64,000 bases of DNA, from the NCBI GenBank assembly GCA_020080175.1, contig JAGHQL010000054.1, forward strand, positions 62,001-126,000, in the 5' to 3' direction. The stretch comes from Glutinoglossum americanum (Eukaryota; Ascomycota; Geoglossomycetes; Geoglossales; Geoglossaceae). Numbering within the stretch: the stretch's first letter is position 1; each line of letters starts with the position of its first letter. Both the position numbers and the translations under genes were made by a program. The notes under the pieces were generated by a model. That model was not told the DNA's origin. It made no database searches and worked only from the letters and a program-made list of their open reading frames with translations. Shown piece by piece: positions 20,570 to 32,100 of the stretch.

Positions 20570-22073
20570 ATGCCCTCCCGCTCCGAAGTAACCTACTTCG
20601 GCGCCGGCCCCGCCGCCCTACCCACTCCAATCCTCGAATCCGCCACCCTCGCCCTCCTAAATTACAACAACACCGGTGTAGGTCTCGCTGAACACTCCCA
20701 CCGATCTCCCCTCGCTGCTGAAGTCCTCAACTCTACCAAAGACTCCCTCAGAAGCCTCCTCTCTGTCCCCGACACCCATGAAATCCTCTTCATGCAAGGC
20801 GGTGGGACTGGTGAATTCGCCGCTGTGGTCTATAATCTTGTGGGGGTCTGGGTAGAGCGGCGGAGGCGGAAGGCAGAGGCGGAATTAGTTGCTACGGGGG
20901 TGAAGAAGGAGGATGTGGATACAAAGGTCCTGGAGAGACTTAAGCAGGAAATTGCTGAGGAATTGAAACTCGATTACCTGGTCACCGGCTCCTGGTCCCT
21001 TAAAGCCTCGCAAGAAGCTGTCCGCCTCCTCGGCAAAGACCGTGTCAACATCGCCACTGACGCACGTACCGTCAGTGCCGACGGAAAATTCAACACCATC
21101 CCCCCCGAGGCATCCTGGAACCTAACTTCTACTAAAGCAGAAGGCGGGAAGGGCCCAGCAGCGTTTGTGTATTACTGCGACAACGAGACAGTAGATGGAG
21201 TGGAGTTTCCAGGGTTTCCTGAGAGGCTGGCTGAGGGGGCAGGGGAGGAGGATGAGGAGAGACTAGTGATTGCGGACATGAGCTCGAATATCCTAAGCCG
21301 AAAAGTTGATGTGGGGAGATTCGCTGTAATTTTCGTAAGTCAACCTCCATAATCACCCTTAATTAGCCACGCCCATACTAATCCCCTAAACCCCAGGCCG
21401 GCGCCCAAAAGAACGTCGGTCTCACCGGCCTCACCCTTCTCCTAATCAGGCGCTCCCTCCTCCCCCCCCACACCCCTATCCCCGCTCCAACCCTCCTCCA
21501 CTCCCTCTCCCTCCCCGTCCCCCCCGCAATCCTCTCCTACCCCATCATCTCCTCAGCTTCCTCCCTTTACAACACGATCCCCATATTCGACGTCTGGGTA
21601 GCCGGCCAAGTAATCTCCAGCCTCCTCTCCCGCTTTGGCGACTTAAAGGTCAGTGGCCAGGAAGAAGTCGCTGACAGTAAGGCTCGGCTACTCTATGCGG
21701 CTTTGGAGAGGTGGGAGGGGGTTTATAGAATAGTAGTTCAGGATAAGAGAGTCAGAAGTCGGATGAATATCTGTTTTAGGGTTAACCCCGGCGATGAGGC
21801 GGAGAAGGCTTTTCTGAAGGGCGCGGAGGAGAGGGGGTTGTTGGCGTTGAAGGGCCATAGGTCTGTAGGTGGGATAAGGATCAGCAACTGTGAGTGAACT
21901 CCCTCTAGAAAAACCCCCCCGTCTCTAGCCCCATCAACAGTGAACGATATTTGCTAACTAACCCCCTCCTTGCACTGTCAGACAACGCCGTCTCCTACGA
22001 AGGCGCCGAAAAACTATCCACCTATATCGACGATTTCGCCGACGCAGCAACCGCCAAAGCCGGCAGCACATAG
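20570..22073 (+). CDS. SER1: Phosphoserine aminotransferase
   Basis: Exons 20570-21334, 21397-21889 and 21982-22073 encode 449 residues. It begins YFGAGPAALPTPILESA and carries FMQGGGTGEFAAV at the cofactor phosphate site, VTGSWSLKA, ADMSSNILSRKVDVGRFAVI and AGAQKNVGLTGL, in which the Lys forms the pyridoxal-phosphate Schiff base. Later blocks are PIFDVWVAG and FRVNPGDEAEKAFLKGAEE, then GHRSVGGIRISNYNAVS spanning the last intron. It transaminates 3-phosphohydroxypyruvate with glutamate to make phosphoserine. Around residues 92-120 it has a charged insertion (RRRRKAEAELVATGVKKEDV) known from fungal homologues. Complete, with 62- and 92-nt introns. Confidence 0.95.
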
Positions 22074-22268
22074 ATTCCCACCACGAAAAATAACGCCTAT
22101 ATGGATTTCAACAATAGATACCGGTAACCTTAACTCGGGCTCTAATGGCTAATAAATAAACGGGGATGGGGGGGCACCTAGAGACTACTTTGGATAACAA
22201 TTGTTTTTCTGGTTTTTTTCATTACGTCTACGAGTTATTATACATATTACTCAAAAAATACAAAATGC

Positions 22269-22499
22269 CTAGTCGGCTTCAAGAGACGTAATATTGCAAA
22301 ATGATAAATCGATAGGGGGCAATCGTATGTGCTTGGTTGGGGGGACCCCTGTAACTACGGGCGTCCCCCAAATAGCCATCGCTGCACCATAGATCCGTAT
22401 TCGGGAGGGACTCCTACGACCATATGAGCATGCCCCCAAAGAACGACCGCTGGAGCATGGTGTGTGTGTGCCGAGGGGCGACCCCCTATCGTTACCCAA
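22269..22499 (-). CDS. Uncertain small ORF, 76 residues, unrecognised
   Basis: The frame contains SSGRSLGACSYGRRSPS and IWGTPVVTG. It is reported only because the ORF at 22721-22975 shows SSLGAC and PWGCPVVCG in the same order, which suggests that the two stretches are diverged copies. No family, signal peptide or splice sites are convincing. Confidence 0.2.
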   Translation of the reverse strand: MGNDRGSPLGTHTPCSSGRSLGACSYGRRSPSRIRIYGAAMAIWGTPVVTGVPPTKHIRLPPIDLSFCNITSLEAD

Positions 22500-22720
22500 G
22501 CATCTAAAGAAGAGTGTGCGGATGAACCTGGAGGGATCTAGGTGGTGAGAGCACCACTACTGTCATTGCACGTACCACGGCGAGCGCCGCAGAGACTAAC
22601 AAAAGGGGGAACGGCGGTGCGACACCTCGGTATACAAGTCGGCCCCGGAGTCGCCGTGCGAAGGCGGAAGGATGTGAGAGGCTTCTAGGGGCATACGGGG
22701 AGGGACTCCGAGCTAGCTAG

Positions 22721-22975
22721 CTAACCCCAAGCCACAACGCACACGGGCAGCTCAGGGGCGCTATACACCGTCCCTCCAGGGATGGGCACGCGAGGCAGCC
22801 AAGGCCCTTCTTGCTGGCTCCCACAAACAACGGGGCATCCCCACGGTATCATGCTGCATATATTCACAACGGGCAGGCACGCTCCCAGAGAGGACATCAC
22901 CTCTTCGGTTACTTTTCGGCCAAATGCATGAGAAGGCGAGCAGAACAGTCCCTCGCTAGATGAGTAAACGGTCAT
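22721..22975 (-). CDS. Uncertain small ORF, 84 residues, Cys-containing
   Basis: It starts MTVYSSSEGLFCSPSHAFGR and includes VMSSLGACLPVVN and PWGCPVVCGSQQEG; six cysteines in 84 residues. It shares ordered motifs with the ORF 220 bp downstream on the same strand. It has no recognisable signal peptide or family. It could be a young gene, an exon pair of one gene, or repeat-derived noise. Confidence 0.22.
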   Translation of the reverse strand: MTVYSSSEGLFCSPSHAFGRKVTEEVMSSLGACLPVVNICSMIPWGCPVVCGSQQEGPWLPRVPIPGGTVYSAPELPVCVVAWG

Positions 22976-23138
22976 CTACCTATTGTTTTCTCATGACATG
23001 CGTTCCTTGGTGGAGAGTGAGGAGAAAGAGAAAAAAAAAAAAATATTAAAATAAGCATTGATGCGAGCCAAACTCCTTCATGTGTAAATTCAGGGGGTTG
23101 AAGAGATCTACAGCGTAGTGGTCTAGCAATAGTCTAGT

Positions 23139-26100
23139 CTAAAATTGAAGCGGGAGGGGATTGTGATTGCCACCCTGGTGACCGTTGCTCAAGCGCGCAA
23201 CCCTCGTCATAATCTTGTTGAAGTACGTCATTACGAATTGCTCGCTGGGGAATAGTAAAAGTTAGTGCACATTCTCCTGCAAGGGCATGCCGACGTTGGA
23301 AGGGAAGGAGGTTTGTTAGACTCACGTATAGAAGCTATGATCGGAACTGTGGCCCGGGACTAAGTTGTGAGCAAGTTCGTGGCAGAGAACAACCCACCAA
23401 TAAACTAGTGCATCGGCTCTCTTTTCACCAGGTTGGCTCTCTTGTTGCATGCTCGATAGATGCAACTGCATGAAGAAGCGGTAATTGCAGAATATACTTC
23501 CGTTAACGTTAAAGGCGATGGTACCACCCGTCTGGTCATAATACATATGCAGACAGCCCATCCCAACCGCAAAGATCGGACCAATTTCTTGTAACAAAGC
23601 CCCAAAGGTATTAAACCCGGCAGAATGTGAATTGAGGAAGCCAGACTTGTCTGGTACGCTGTTAGACAGGAAGATCTTGATGCCCTGTGCAGACTCCGCC
23701 ATGATCGTTAGGTCTTGGCTGGGGTTGGTGTCGCAGTATGTTGCCGTTTCTTTGACAGTATTCGTTTGGGGCGGTGAAAAGAGCTCCGAGGAATTGTAGG
23801 AGCGTGAAGCCTGGATAGCTGAGAGGAGGTTTTGCTGGAGCTGGTGAGGAGAGGTCACAGTTTCGGAAGGTCTCTGCTGCTGCTGCTGGTTCGTGTCTTG
23901 GGCTGAGTAAGGTGGGGGTAAATCTTTCTGTGGGTTGTTAGATTCTCCGTTACTATTCAGGAAAGACTGTAGATGTCGGGTGGACGGTCTCGCATCGTCT
24001 GGGGCCAGTCCCAGTCTTTTAGTAAATGACGAAAATATTCCTTTCGGCTTTCTCGTCTCATGCTCCATGTCTGCCTGCTGAATATCAGACTGGGTCGCTA
24101 CATGCTCTGGTGAGTCTGGTCCGAAAGCGCCAGGCATAGCCACCTGCACTTGTTTCTCCTTGGATGGGCGGCTTCGTCCCTCCTTTTCCTTCTTCCATCG
24201 CTCTTCCTGCTCTTGTATTTGCTTGCTCTGTTCCTCGATCTGCCTCTGCCGATTAAGTTCTGCGATTCGCTGCTCCTCGGCTTTGGCGCGAAGTATTCGA
24301 TCCACATTGTAACCGCGGGCTCGCAACGTGTAGAGGTCCGTTGTCAATAAGCTCATCAAGGTCAAGCTTAAATTGAATTGTGGGCGCAGTATCAAGAGGT
24401 TGACGAGGCCCTGACTGACTTGGAACATATCGTAGCCAGACGCGGTAATCCATAGAGTCCAACCCCTCTTGGGATCTTGCGCGACAATAGCTGTTCGTTT
24501 CTCGGTGTGCGAAACATTATGGCCTCTTAATGTACGCCGTACAGAGAGTGAATGTACCGTCTGAGCGTTGAGATTCCTCTCCAGCCATCTCACATTATTC
24601 CGAACAAAGCGATTCTCTATGCTATGTAGAAACAATCTGGATCGCTCAAATACCAACTTGAGTAACTTCTTGGACTCGATGGGATCATCAATGAACGACC
24701 CAACTCTTGGCTCCTCCTGCACAATACTGCTCAGCAAAGACGCCCCGAGCTCGATGTACCATGTTTCAAGGGCTTCCTCCTGAGGCGCTGTAAGAAGCTG
24801 TTCCCGGAAAAGGTTGAAGCTAGCGAAATCATCCACGATTATTATTTCATTAGCGCTGGCAAGTCGCCATTCTTTGATGCCACTATCATCCTCATCATCA
24901 AAATCATCGCCGAAACGTTCAGAAGCCCTCTGATCTCTCCCAATGGATTTCGACGACTTCGAGGGAATCTCCTTACTAGCGAGAAGGAATGGAGCCCTCC
25001 TCATCTCTCTATATAGAGTCTTGTCTTTCTTCAGTGACTGAAAAGAGTCTGCCAATGAACGCAAGAGGCCTAGATATTTCTCAGCGCTTTGGAATGTACT
25101 CAATAGCCTTGCAGGCTCCCTGACTAGCATGTAGGCGATTTCCGATTTCGTTGGTTCATGCTTGGACCCGACCTTTAACAAGAAGGAATTGGCTTCGGAA
25201 CCAAAGTCTACGAAGTCAAAGATGCTCCCGTAGGTGCTGCTGTCTCCAAGAAAGCAAGTTTTTGGCGAGACGTGGTGCACGCCTTGTTTCTCCTTAATGT
25301 AGCCATTGGATTGGGTGACTTTAGAAGGCACTGGGACGATTTTTGCTCCACCCAACCTTTCGGTGCTTTGTGCTTCTATCTCCGCAAGCCTCGTTGCGAA
25401 ATATCCGAATAGCTCCTTCGCTTCTTTTACGGTCGTAGGTGGCTTGCTTATCAGTCGGCTGGTGCATTCTGGCATTGGTGGGTTAGGCTTGACTCCGAGG
25501 ATGAAAGAGTGCGGGTGTAAGTCTTTTCTGAGTATATCAAAACCTAGGAGGGTGGCTTGGTCGTTTGTAAAGCAATTTGCGGGCGTCGAAAGCTTCTGCG
25601 ACTTCTCACCTTGTAGGGGCAAGAAAGGAGTTTCGATGCTTGCGCCATCATAACTACTATATCCGTTTTCGTGGTGCATCCTAATCCAATATGCCAGCGT
25701 TTGGTCCACTAGTGTCATATTCCCTCTCGCGGCTGCCTTGGATATGATTTGGACTAATTCTGGAACGGACGGAAATGGTTTCAGCCCTAAGAATGACAAG
25801 AATTTGCCCTCCTTACTGGACGGTCGGAACATCCCATTCCATTGCAGCAAAGGCAGTTCCAACCTCCTTAGGGAGTCTATGGGCGCGAATAGATCGGATA
25901 TCTTGTAGCGCTTATCGCTCCCAGGTTGGCCTACCCCTTCAGTACCGAAAATTGGGGTGTCCTTGAGACGCTTGATATCGGCGGCAGGTATATCGTCACG
26001 GACGGAAGCTAAATAGCAGATCAGGTCGACATGACTCCACTTAGCTCCCAAGCTAGTTTCCACCTCTCTCTGCGAATGGGAATCAGACATGAGCCGCTCA

Positions 26101-28663
26101 AAAACGATGCCCAATTCAACAGTCTTCCGAACGCCAAGGGCGAGAAGAAAAACATCCCTTACAGAATGAAGGTCTGTGACAACTGGAAGATCGGCGAAAA
26201 GCCTAACTGAAGGGAAATATGCCTCTGCTGGTTTCATCATGCCCTGCCTTGTGGGTATGACGGTCCGGTTCTCAAGTAAGCGGATCACGTCAGCCCTCGA
26301 AGGCGAGTTGATCTGATCCCATTGTTTCGAGATGGCCGCAAGCACCTGGCCAGCGAATTTTGGTGAAGCAGTAATATTGTTATCGGCAGCGAGGATGCCT
26401 CTACCAGAGGATTCCACAAGAAACCTCAGCCATGGTAATACTGTTAGCTCCTCCCAACCCAGTGCTCTGAGTTCAGGAATCGGAATGCCCTTGGTGTAGA
26501 CAAATGGCATTGTGTCTTGCGGAATCGGCATGTCAGGCGAGATACGCGCCGGGTTAACGAAATACTTCATCCCCCCCAGCAATAATAATTGTAACTGTTC
26601 ACCAGACTTCTCCTGTTGCCCGACAGAGGCGACAGCAACACTTAATAAGGATCTGATTGTGGCCGGATCGATATCGCCACTCTTTGCCTTCTTCGCAACC
26701 CACTTCAAGAACTCGCCAAGTTGTCGTCCGTCCAAGGCTTTGGCTTCCAGCTCTTTCTTTACATCAGTAACAGTGATTTCGCTCACTAGTCCTAGATCTC
26801 TGACTTTATCCACAAACCCCTTGGCTTCTTTCATCAAGGCTTCAGGAATGACCGGAATTCCATCCACAAACCCACTAAGATCTTCCGTTGCAATCCTTAC
26901 TTCATGGCTCGGAAGCACTCCTCGTGTGGAGAAAACTTCAATCGTAGCTTGCTTGTTGCACATCCAGAAGGCTCCTTCCACAAGCTGGCTCACTTGGCCA
27001 GATGGCGTTGAGTCCTGGAAGGTAAACTGCTTGCAGACATGGACCGCATTCGACATCATGCTATCGACTTGCTCTTTTCTCACCCTCCCTCTGCCTAAAG
27101 CTTGACCTGCTCTTTGCATCACTTCTCTTATCTCATTCATTTCCCCAGACCAAGCTATCCTGCATACAATACCGGCAATACGGAGAATCTCGAAGTTCCA
27201 GGTGCTCACCCATCGAGCGTTCAGGTCAATAGACTCGCGTTCAACGGTAGGAATCACCGAGTGCGCAGAGATATGAGCAAGCAGCCCTGTTGTTTGGTGT
27301 GTAGGAAATCCAATAAACACCTTTCCCGACTTCGATGGTAACATTGTAGAGAAAATATCCACTCTATCTTGCGTAGAAGTTTGCCCGGATATTGAGCCTT
27401 CCTCGGGGGACGATGTTAAAATCGCAAGTTTCGTGGTCTTCGGTGGCGGCTTCTTCGTAGCGCGCTCAATTTCCCGCGCAAATGAGGCCGTTACAGAGCT
27501 GTGGACATTGGCAGTTGTGATACTCAGGGAGACGGTGGCCGTAGAAACGCCGGCTATGTCTTCAGCAATGGCTTTCTGAGCTTCGCTCTCAAATCTAGCA
27601 GCCCTTTCGGCTGCAGAATTCACCACGGATCCTCCACCGGTGAGCTTTGAGAAGAATGACCGGAGAGAAGGCGCAGAACTCATACCACCTCCTATCTCCC
27701 CGCCACCAAAACCAGAGCCAGACAAACCGGACGTTGAAACAGGCGCTGGTTTCCACCTAACAACATTTAGCCACTTTGCATGTATCTGCGCACTTTCCCT
27801 CTCTACACTTCCGATCGCCATCAACCCCTCCGTCGTTCTCGTTTCGATATCTCGAGGCAAAGCGACACTGACGCTCGGAGCCAGTGTTTTAGTGAGTGTT
27901 AACAAGTTCCATTCATCCAGCCACAACTCTATTTTCTGAAGACCCACAAACGTAAGGCTGGTGGCTAGAAATTGGCAGAGCCCTAAAAGGTGAGGTATTG
28001 GCGCGGTTTTGCTCCGGTAATCCAGCACAAAACTTGTATCTCGACTTCCCTGGCCGTCGGGAACCTGTAATCTTCTGGTGAACAGCGAGTTTTTCTTCCA
28101 ATAAAAGGCCATTGCCTCGTTCCCTGAGCTAACAAACGGTTCTTCACAGTCTGCGAACACACTATAGAATCCGACACCAAATGCTCCAATCTTTGTTTCA
28201 TCAGGATTGCCTTCTGCAATCCTCTTCAACCGTGACCAGTCGCTAGCTTCAAATACATTCCCATCATTTGCCACGACCAAGCGGCAGAGTGTGTGGTGTC
28301 TTATGACATGTTTAAGTAAAGATGATGTATCTGTTGAGGTTGGTACGGGAACGCTCGGTGAAGGGGACGTCTCAAAACGAATGGCGATCTTTTTTGCATT
28401 TGCATCAACTCCGTTCTGTATTAGCTCCCTTAAAACGGTCCTATAAGAGGGTTAGGTCTAGAATTCACCTATGCCGCACTCTCTTTCCGACTAGAGTGTC
28501 TAGGGGGATCTTAACGCAAATAGAAGGACTGAACCCACCACTCTCCGGAATATCTTGCCAGCACTTTATCTATCAGAGCTCTAGTATTCACTGTGACAGC
28601 TTCTTCGTCGTTTCCGGAACCCATGGTCCGTGCCCTTAAGGCGTTGAAGTCTATTCCGGCCAT
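23139..28663 (-). CDS. Giant GHKL-ATPase protein (DUF3684 family) with C-terminal HELAH motif
   Basis: Exons 28663-28539, 28440-23326 and 23244-23139 encode 1781 residues. The N-terminus holds a Hsp90/sacsin-type ATP-binding fold: the N-box in EWTVLRELIQNGVDANAKKI, then LVVANDGN, and the lid glycines in KIGAFGVGFYSVF. A long middle region follows (residues 300-1450) without motifs I can name, then a Gln/Lys/Glu-rich coiled-coil stretch (EQRIAELNRQRQIEEQSKQI) and a Ser/Pro/Gln-rich linker. The C-terminus has CHELAHNLVPGHSSDHSFYT, an HExxH motif with further histidines, continued by the last exon as EQFVMTYFNKIM. Pfam calls the fungal family DUF3684; its function is not established. Without the first exon the ATPase N-box would be missing, and without the last exon the HELAH domain would be cut short. 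Confidence 0.85.
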
Positions 28664-29189
28664 TCTAAAAACAATAAAGCGAGGCGCTGGCACTACCTAT
28701 GGTGAGATGGCTAGCTTGAGCGAGCAGGAGGTGGTGAGAGCTTGCGCAATAACTAATACATTTGCCCCCAGATACGAAACAATCAACGTCCAAAGATTAG
28801 GTAGCTTTGTGAACTAGTCAACGACAGAGCTTTCCTAGGATATATATACTAGCCAAACAGAACTCTAAAGAATGCAGTGGATACAACAGGGAGGGATTAG
28901 AAATACCGGAAGTTGTACGCGTCTTCGGTGATAAGGCTGAGTAACTGACTACTGCGTAAGACGTTGTTAATTACATCCCCATATGGAGCTAGGCTAAGCG
29001 AGGAGATGGGAACGTGCAGCAGCGCACCTCGAAATTTATTCGACCGCAAGAATTTGACTGTGTGAAACCGCAACTCTTTCAAAAGGCAAAGCCTGGATGT
29101 ATGCCAGATGATGGATTAATACCAGGTTATTCTTCTTCCTACTAGTCAATAGCGGGGTATTTCCACGGGAAATCGGGACAGATGTCAAG
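28664..29189. other. Divergent promoter region of the GHKL-ATPase gene and TRS120
   Basis: No gene seen. TATATATA occurs at about 28842-28849 on the TRS120 side. Short antisense frames over the TRS120 first exon are not credible. Confidence 0.5.
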
Positions 29190-32100
29190 ATGGTACCTGA
29201 CCCGTTGTCGCCGATTGCACCTGCACGGGTACGGGTCCTGTTGCTTCCGATGGGCAGAATTAAACGCTCAAGGTTCCTGAGTTTCGTTGAACGCTTGAAG
29301 ACGGAAAATGTAGTACGTCTAGGGGATGTGAGCCCTGATGGACGCCCAAACAGGAGTACGTCCACGGGCTTCTTGGCCAAAGGGAAAGTTGCTAACCAAC
29401 GATAATGGCCTACAGCGATGTTCTCACCGCTAGCCTTCCCTATAGGCAGGATTATTTACGACCTGTCGACCTCGCTCCCTCCTCAGTCACAACTAGCTCT
29501 ATCACCTTTCGAGTTGTACAGGGAGCCTTTGGTGGTGATAGGAATAGCGGATAGCACTGAGCTCGGTCTTGGCTACAATATCAGCGCTGATGATGGTAAT
29601 GAGGATGTCTTTCAGGGGGATGGCCACTCCACGCCCGAGAGGAGGGATGCCAATCATCTGCTTCAGGAGATGGAGGATGTCCGCGAGCAGTTTCCGAAGG
29701 CGTTAGTACACCAGATACTCTTCTTCGACTATAAAAAGTGCAACGGCCTCTCGGTGCTCCCTGACGGTGCGATTGCGGTACCGCCACCGGAGCAGTCCAA
29801 AACTACAACAATAAAAACAGTTATGTGCGACCTCTCATCGCTTCTCCTGGCTGAAATGACTTCCTTTGCCAAGTCCCTACAAGCTCTATACACAATCGAC
29901 TCCCCAAGCTCTCCTCAGAATGCAGCCGCGACAAACGGTTGGTCTTCCTGGGCGTCCGACTCGCCTGGGAGCCTCAGCAGGCGAAATTCGCAGATGTTGC
30001 CCCAGCCGCATGGTTCGCGTTCCGGATCTCCTGGTGGCTCCATTGACCGAAGTCATCACCGCATGTCCATGCCAGTGCACTTACCGTCTTCGCCCCTTGC
30101 TCACTCGAGACCAGTAGCTGGGCCTCAACCAACATCGCCTCCAAGTGGAACGCGGACTCCCCCTCCTACGTCTTTCGAACAAATGCCTGCTGTCGGTTCT
30201 GGAGGTCCTCTATCTAACACTGTCACTCGTTCAAGTGCTGCTGGCATGCAACGGGAGCCAAGCCTAGAACGAGTTGCCGTTCAGGGCTTTGGCTCAGGCA
30301 GCTTAAGTGAACGGGCCAGGAATAAAGGAAAGGGGCGTGTGGGTGGCGTCATAGGATCCTTGTACCTACATGCAGGCAGGTGGGGGGATGCTGTCCGAGA
30401 ATTCGTGGAGAGCGCAACTATAGCAAGGGCGAACAGTGATCACTTATGGCACGCAAAGGCTCTGGAAAATATTCTGGTCGGCCTGTTGATGCTTGCCTGG
30501 GCAGGAATAGATTTCCAAATCCCTCAAATATGCTATCCCGCTACCGAAAAAATAGCATCCAAATCTCTACAACAAACCCCTTCAAGCAGCACAGTGGACG
30601 TTCAATCGGCAAGGGCGATGTCTGCCGAAAACCGCCCCATTTCTCTCCAAAATCTCGCAGCTCTACTCCCAGATCTTTTAAACACCATACTTAACCTTTA
30701 CGCTCGAGCAGCTAATTTCGCTGGGGAATCCCTGCCACAACTTCCTTATTCAGAAACCATCATACGCTTCTCAAAGCTCATGACTGCTGTTCATCTTTCA
30801 GATGGCAAGCTTGATGATGATGCACTCGCTCATGTGGTTCTCAACATTCAGCTCCATAGCAAGTCAAAGCTCACCCCATCACGAGTGCTTATATCTCCGA
30901 CAAGGGTAGAGATCACGACTATGCTCTTCCGAGCCTTACCGCCCTCCACTAGTTCAAGCTTGGCAATCATTGATCACACACTTATCCTCTCTGGAATCTG
31001 CTCCGTACTTTCAGCCTTAGGCTTTCACAGGAAGAGGGCACTTGTAATACGTGAGCTCATTAGTGTATTGATACCTGGGCTTGTACAGGCGAGAAAACTT
31101 GGCGCTGCCGAGATGGGTGTGCACCCTGCAGCTGGATTAGCGGCGTGGAACGCTATTGGGGGCGGCTCTGGTGGCGCGAGCGCCTTGAATCTAGCCGAAT
31201 ACGATGAAAGCGGTGGGCTTAGAGAGCTATTAGGAGTCTTAGGCAATGCTTATGGAGTCGTGGGCCCAATATTAGGGCAGCCAAATACAGGCGGAATCAA
31301 TGGACACCATCCTAGTGAAGCCGCCCAGGATGGCCGTATGACAGAGACCAGCTGTGGTGACTCGAATGAGGCGTTGGTTTCAAGGGCTCTGAGCGACGCT
31401 ACTCTCCGTGCATTCGGGAATCTCAATCTGAAAATGGTGGTTCTTAGATCCTGTATTAATCTCTGCGAAGCACTTCCAGATCTCCGGGGCATCCTTCGTT
31501 TCACAACCGAGCTGCTACGTACAGCGGGAAGCGGAGTGGCCCCGGGACCCAGAAGCATGGAGGTCATTACACGCTTATCGAAGGAAGAGCAGGTACGCTT
31601 AACAACAAATATCTCGCGCACAGTCAGCGCTGCTGCGAAATTTGGCCTGAAAGATATAGAGGCAGAATATTGGGACGATTTCCTTGTCCGGGGTGTTGAA
31701 ACTGTCGAGCCTCCTTCCTGGAAAGCGACAGTCCCGCACGCAAAGAGTGAATTGGTTGCGGCCGGCGCTATTACCAAGGAAGCGGAGAAGAGCCCCTTTA
31801 TCTACAACCCGTTCTTGAAAAAAACGGGCACAGCTACCGTCGAAAGATCGCTGATTGCTGGGGAACCTTCTGAGTTCCAGATCACGCTCCAAAATCCGTT
31901 CGATTTTGACGTTGAGATTGAACATCTTTCACTTGAGTCTGGTGGCGTCAGGTTTGGATCGCAAAAAAACAATGTGATTGTGGGGCCTTATCGCACGCAG
32001 ACAATTATTATGGAGGGAACAGCCTGGGAGGCCGGGTCCTTATGTGTCACCGGATGCTTCGTGAAAGTCCGGAACTGTAGGGGACGAAGGTTTCCGGTCT

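Larger units (their letters stand above)
22074..23138. other. Intergenic, GC-rich block with two related minus-strand ORFs and hairpins
   Basis: From 22290 to 22980 the base composition is GC-rich and unlike the flanks. A 10-bp-stem inverted repeat lies at 22337-22371. Two minus-strand ORFs are listed separately. An A14-type run with AT-rich DNA follows at 23030-23055. Confidence 0.4.

Noticed and set aside
28511-28693. Upstream Met (MPAPRFIVFR) as the start of the GHKL-ATPase protein
   Set aside because: The family-like start is MAGIDFNALR at 28663; the ten extra residues are unlike it, though translation from the upstream Met cannot be excluded.
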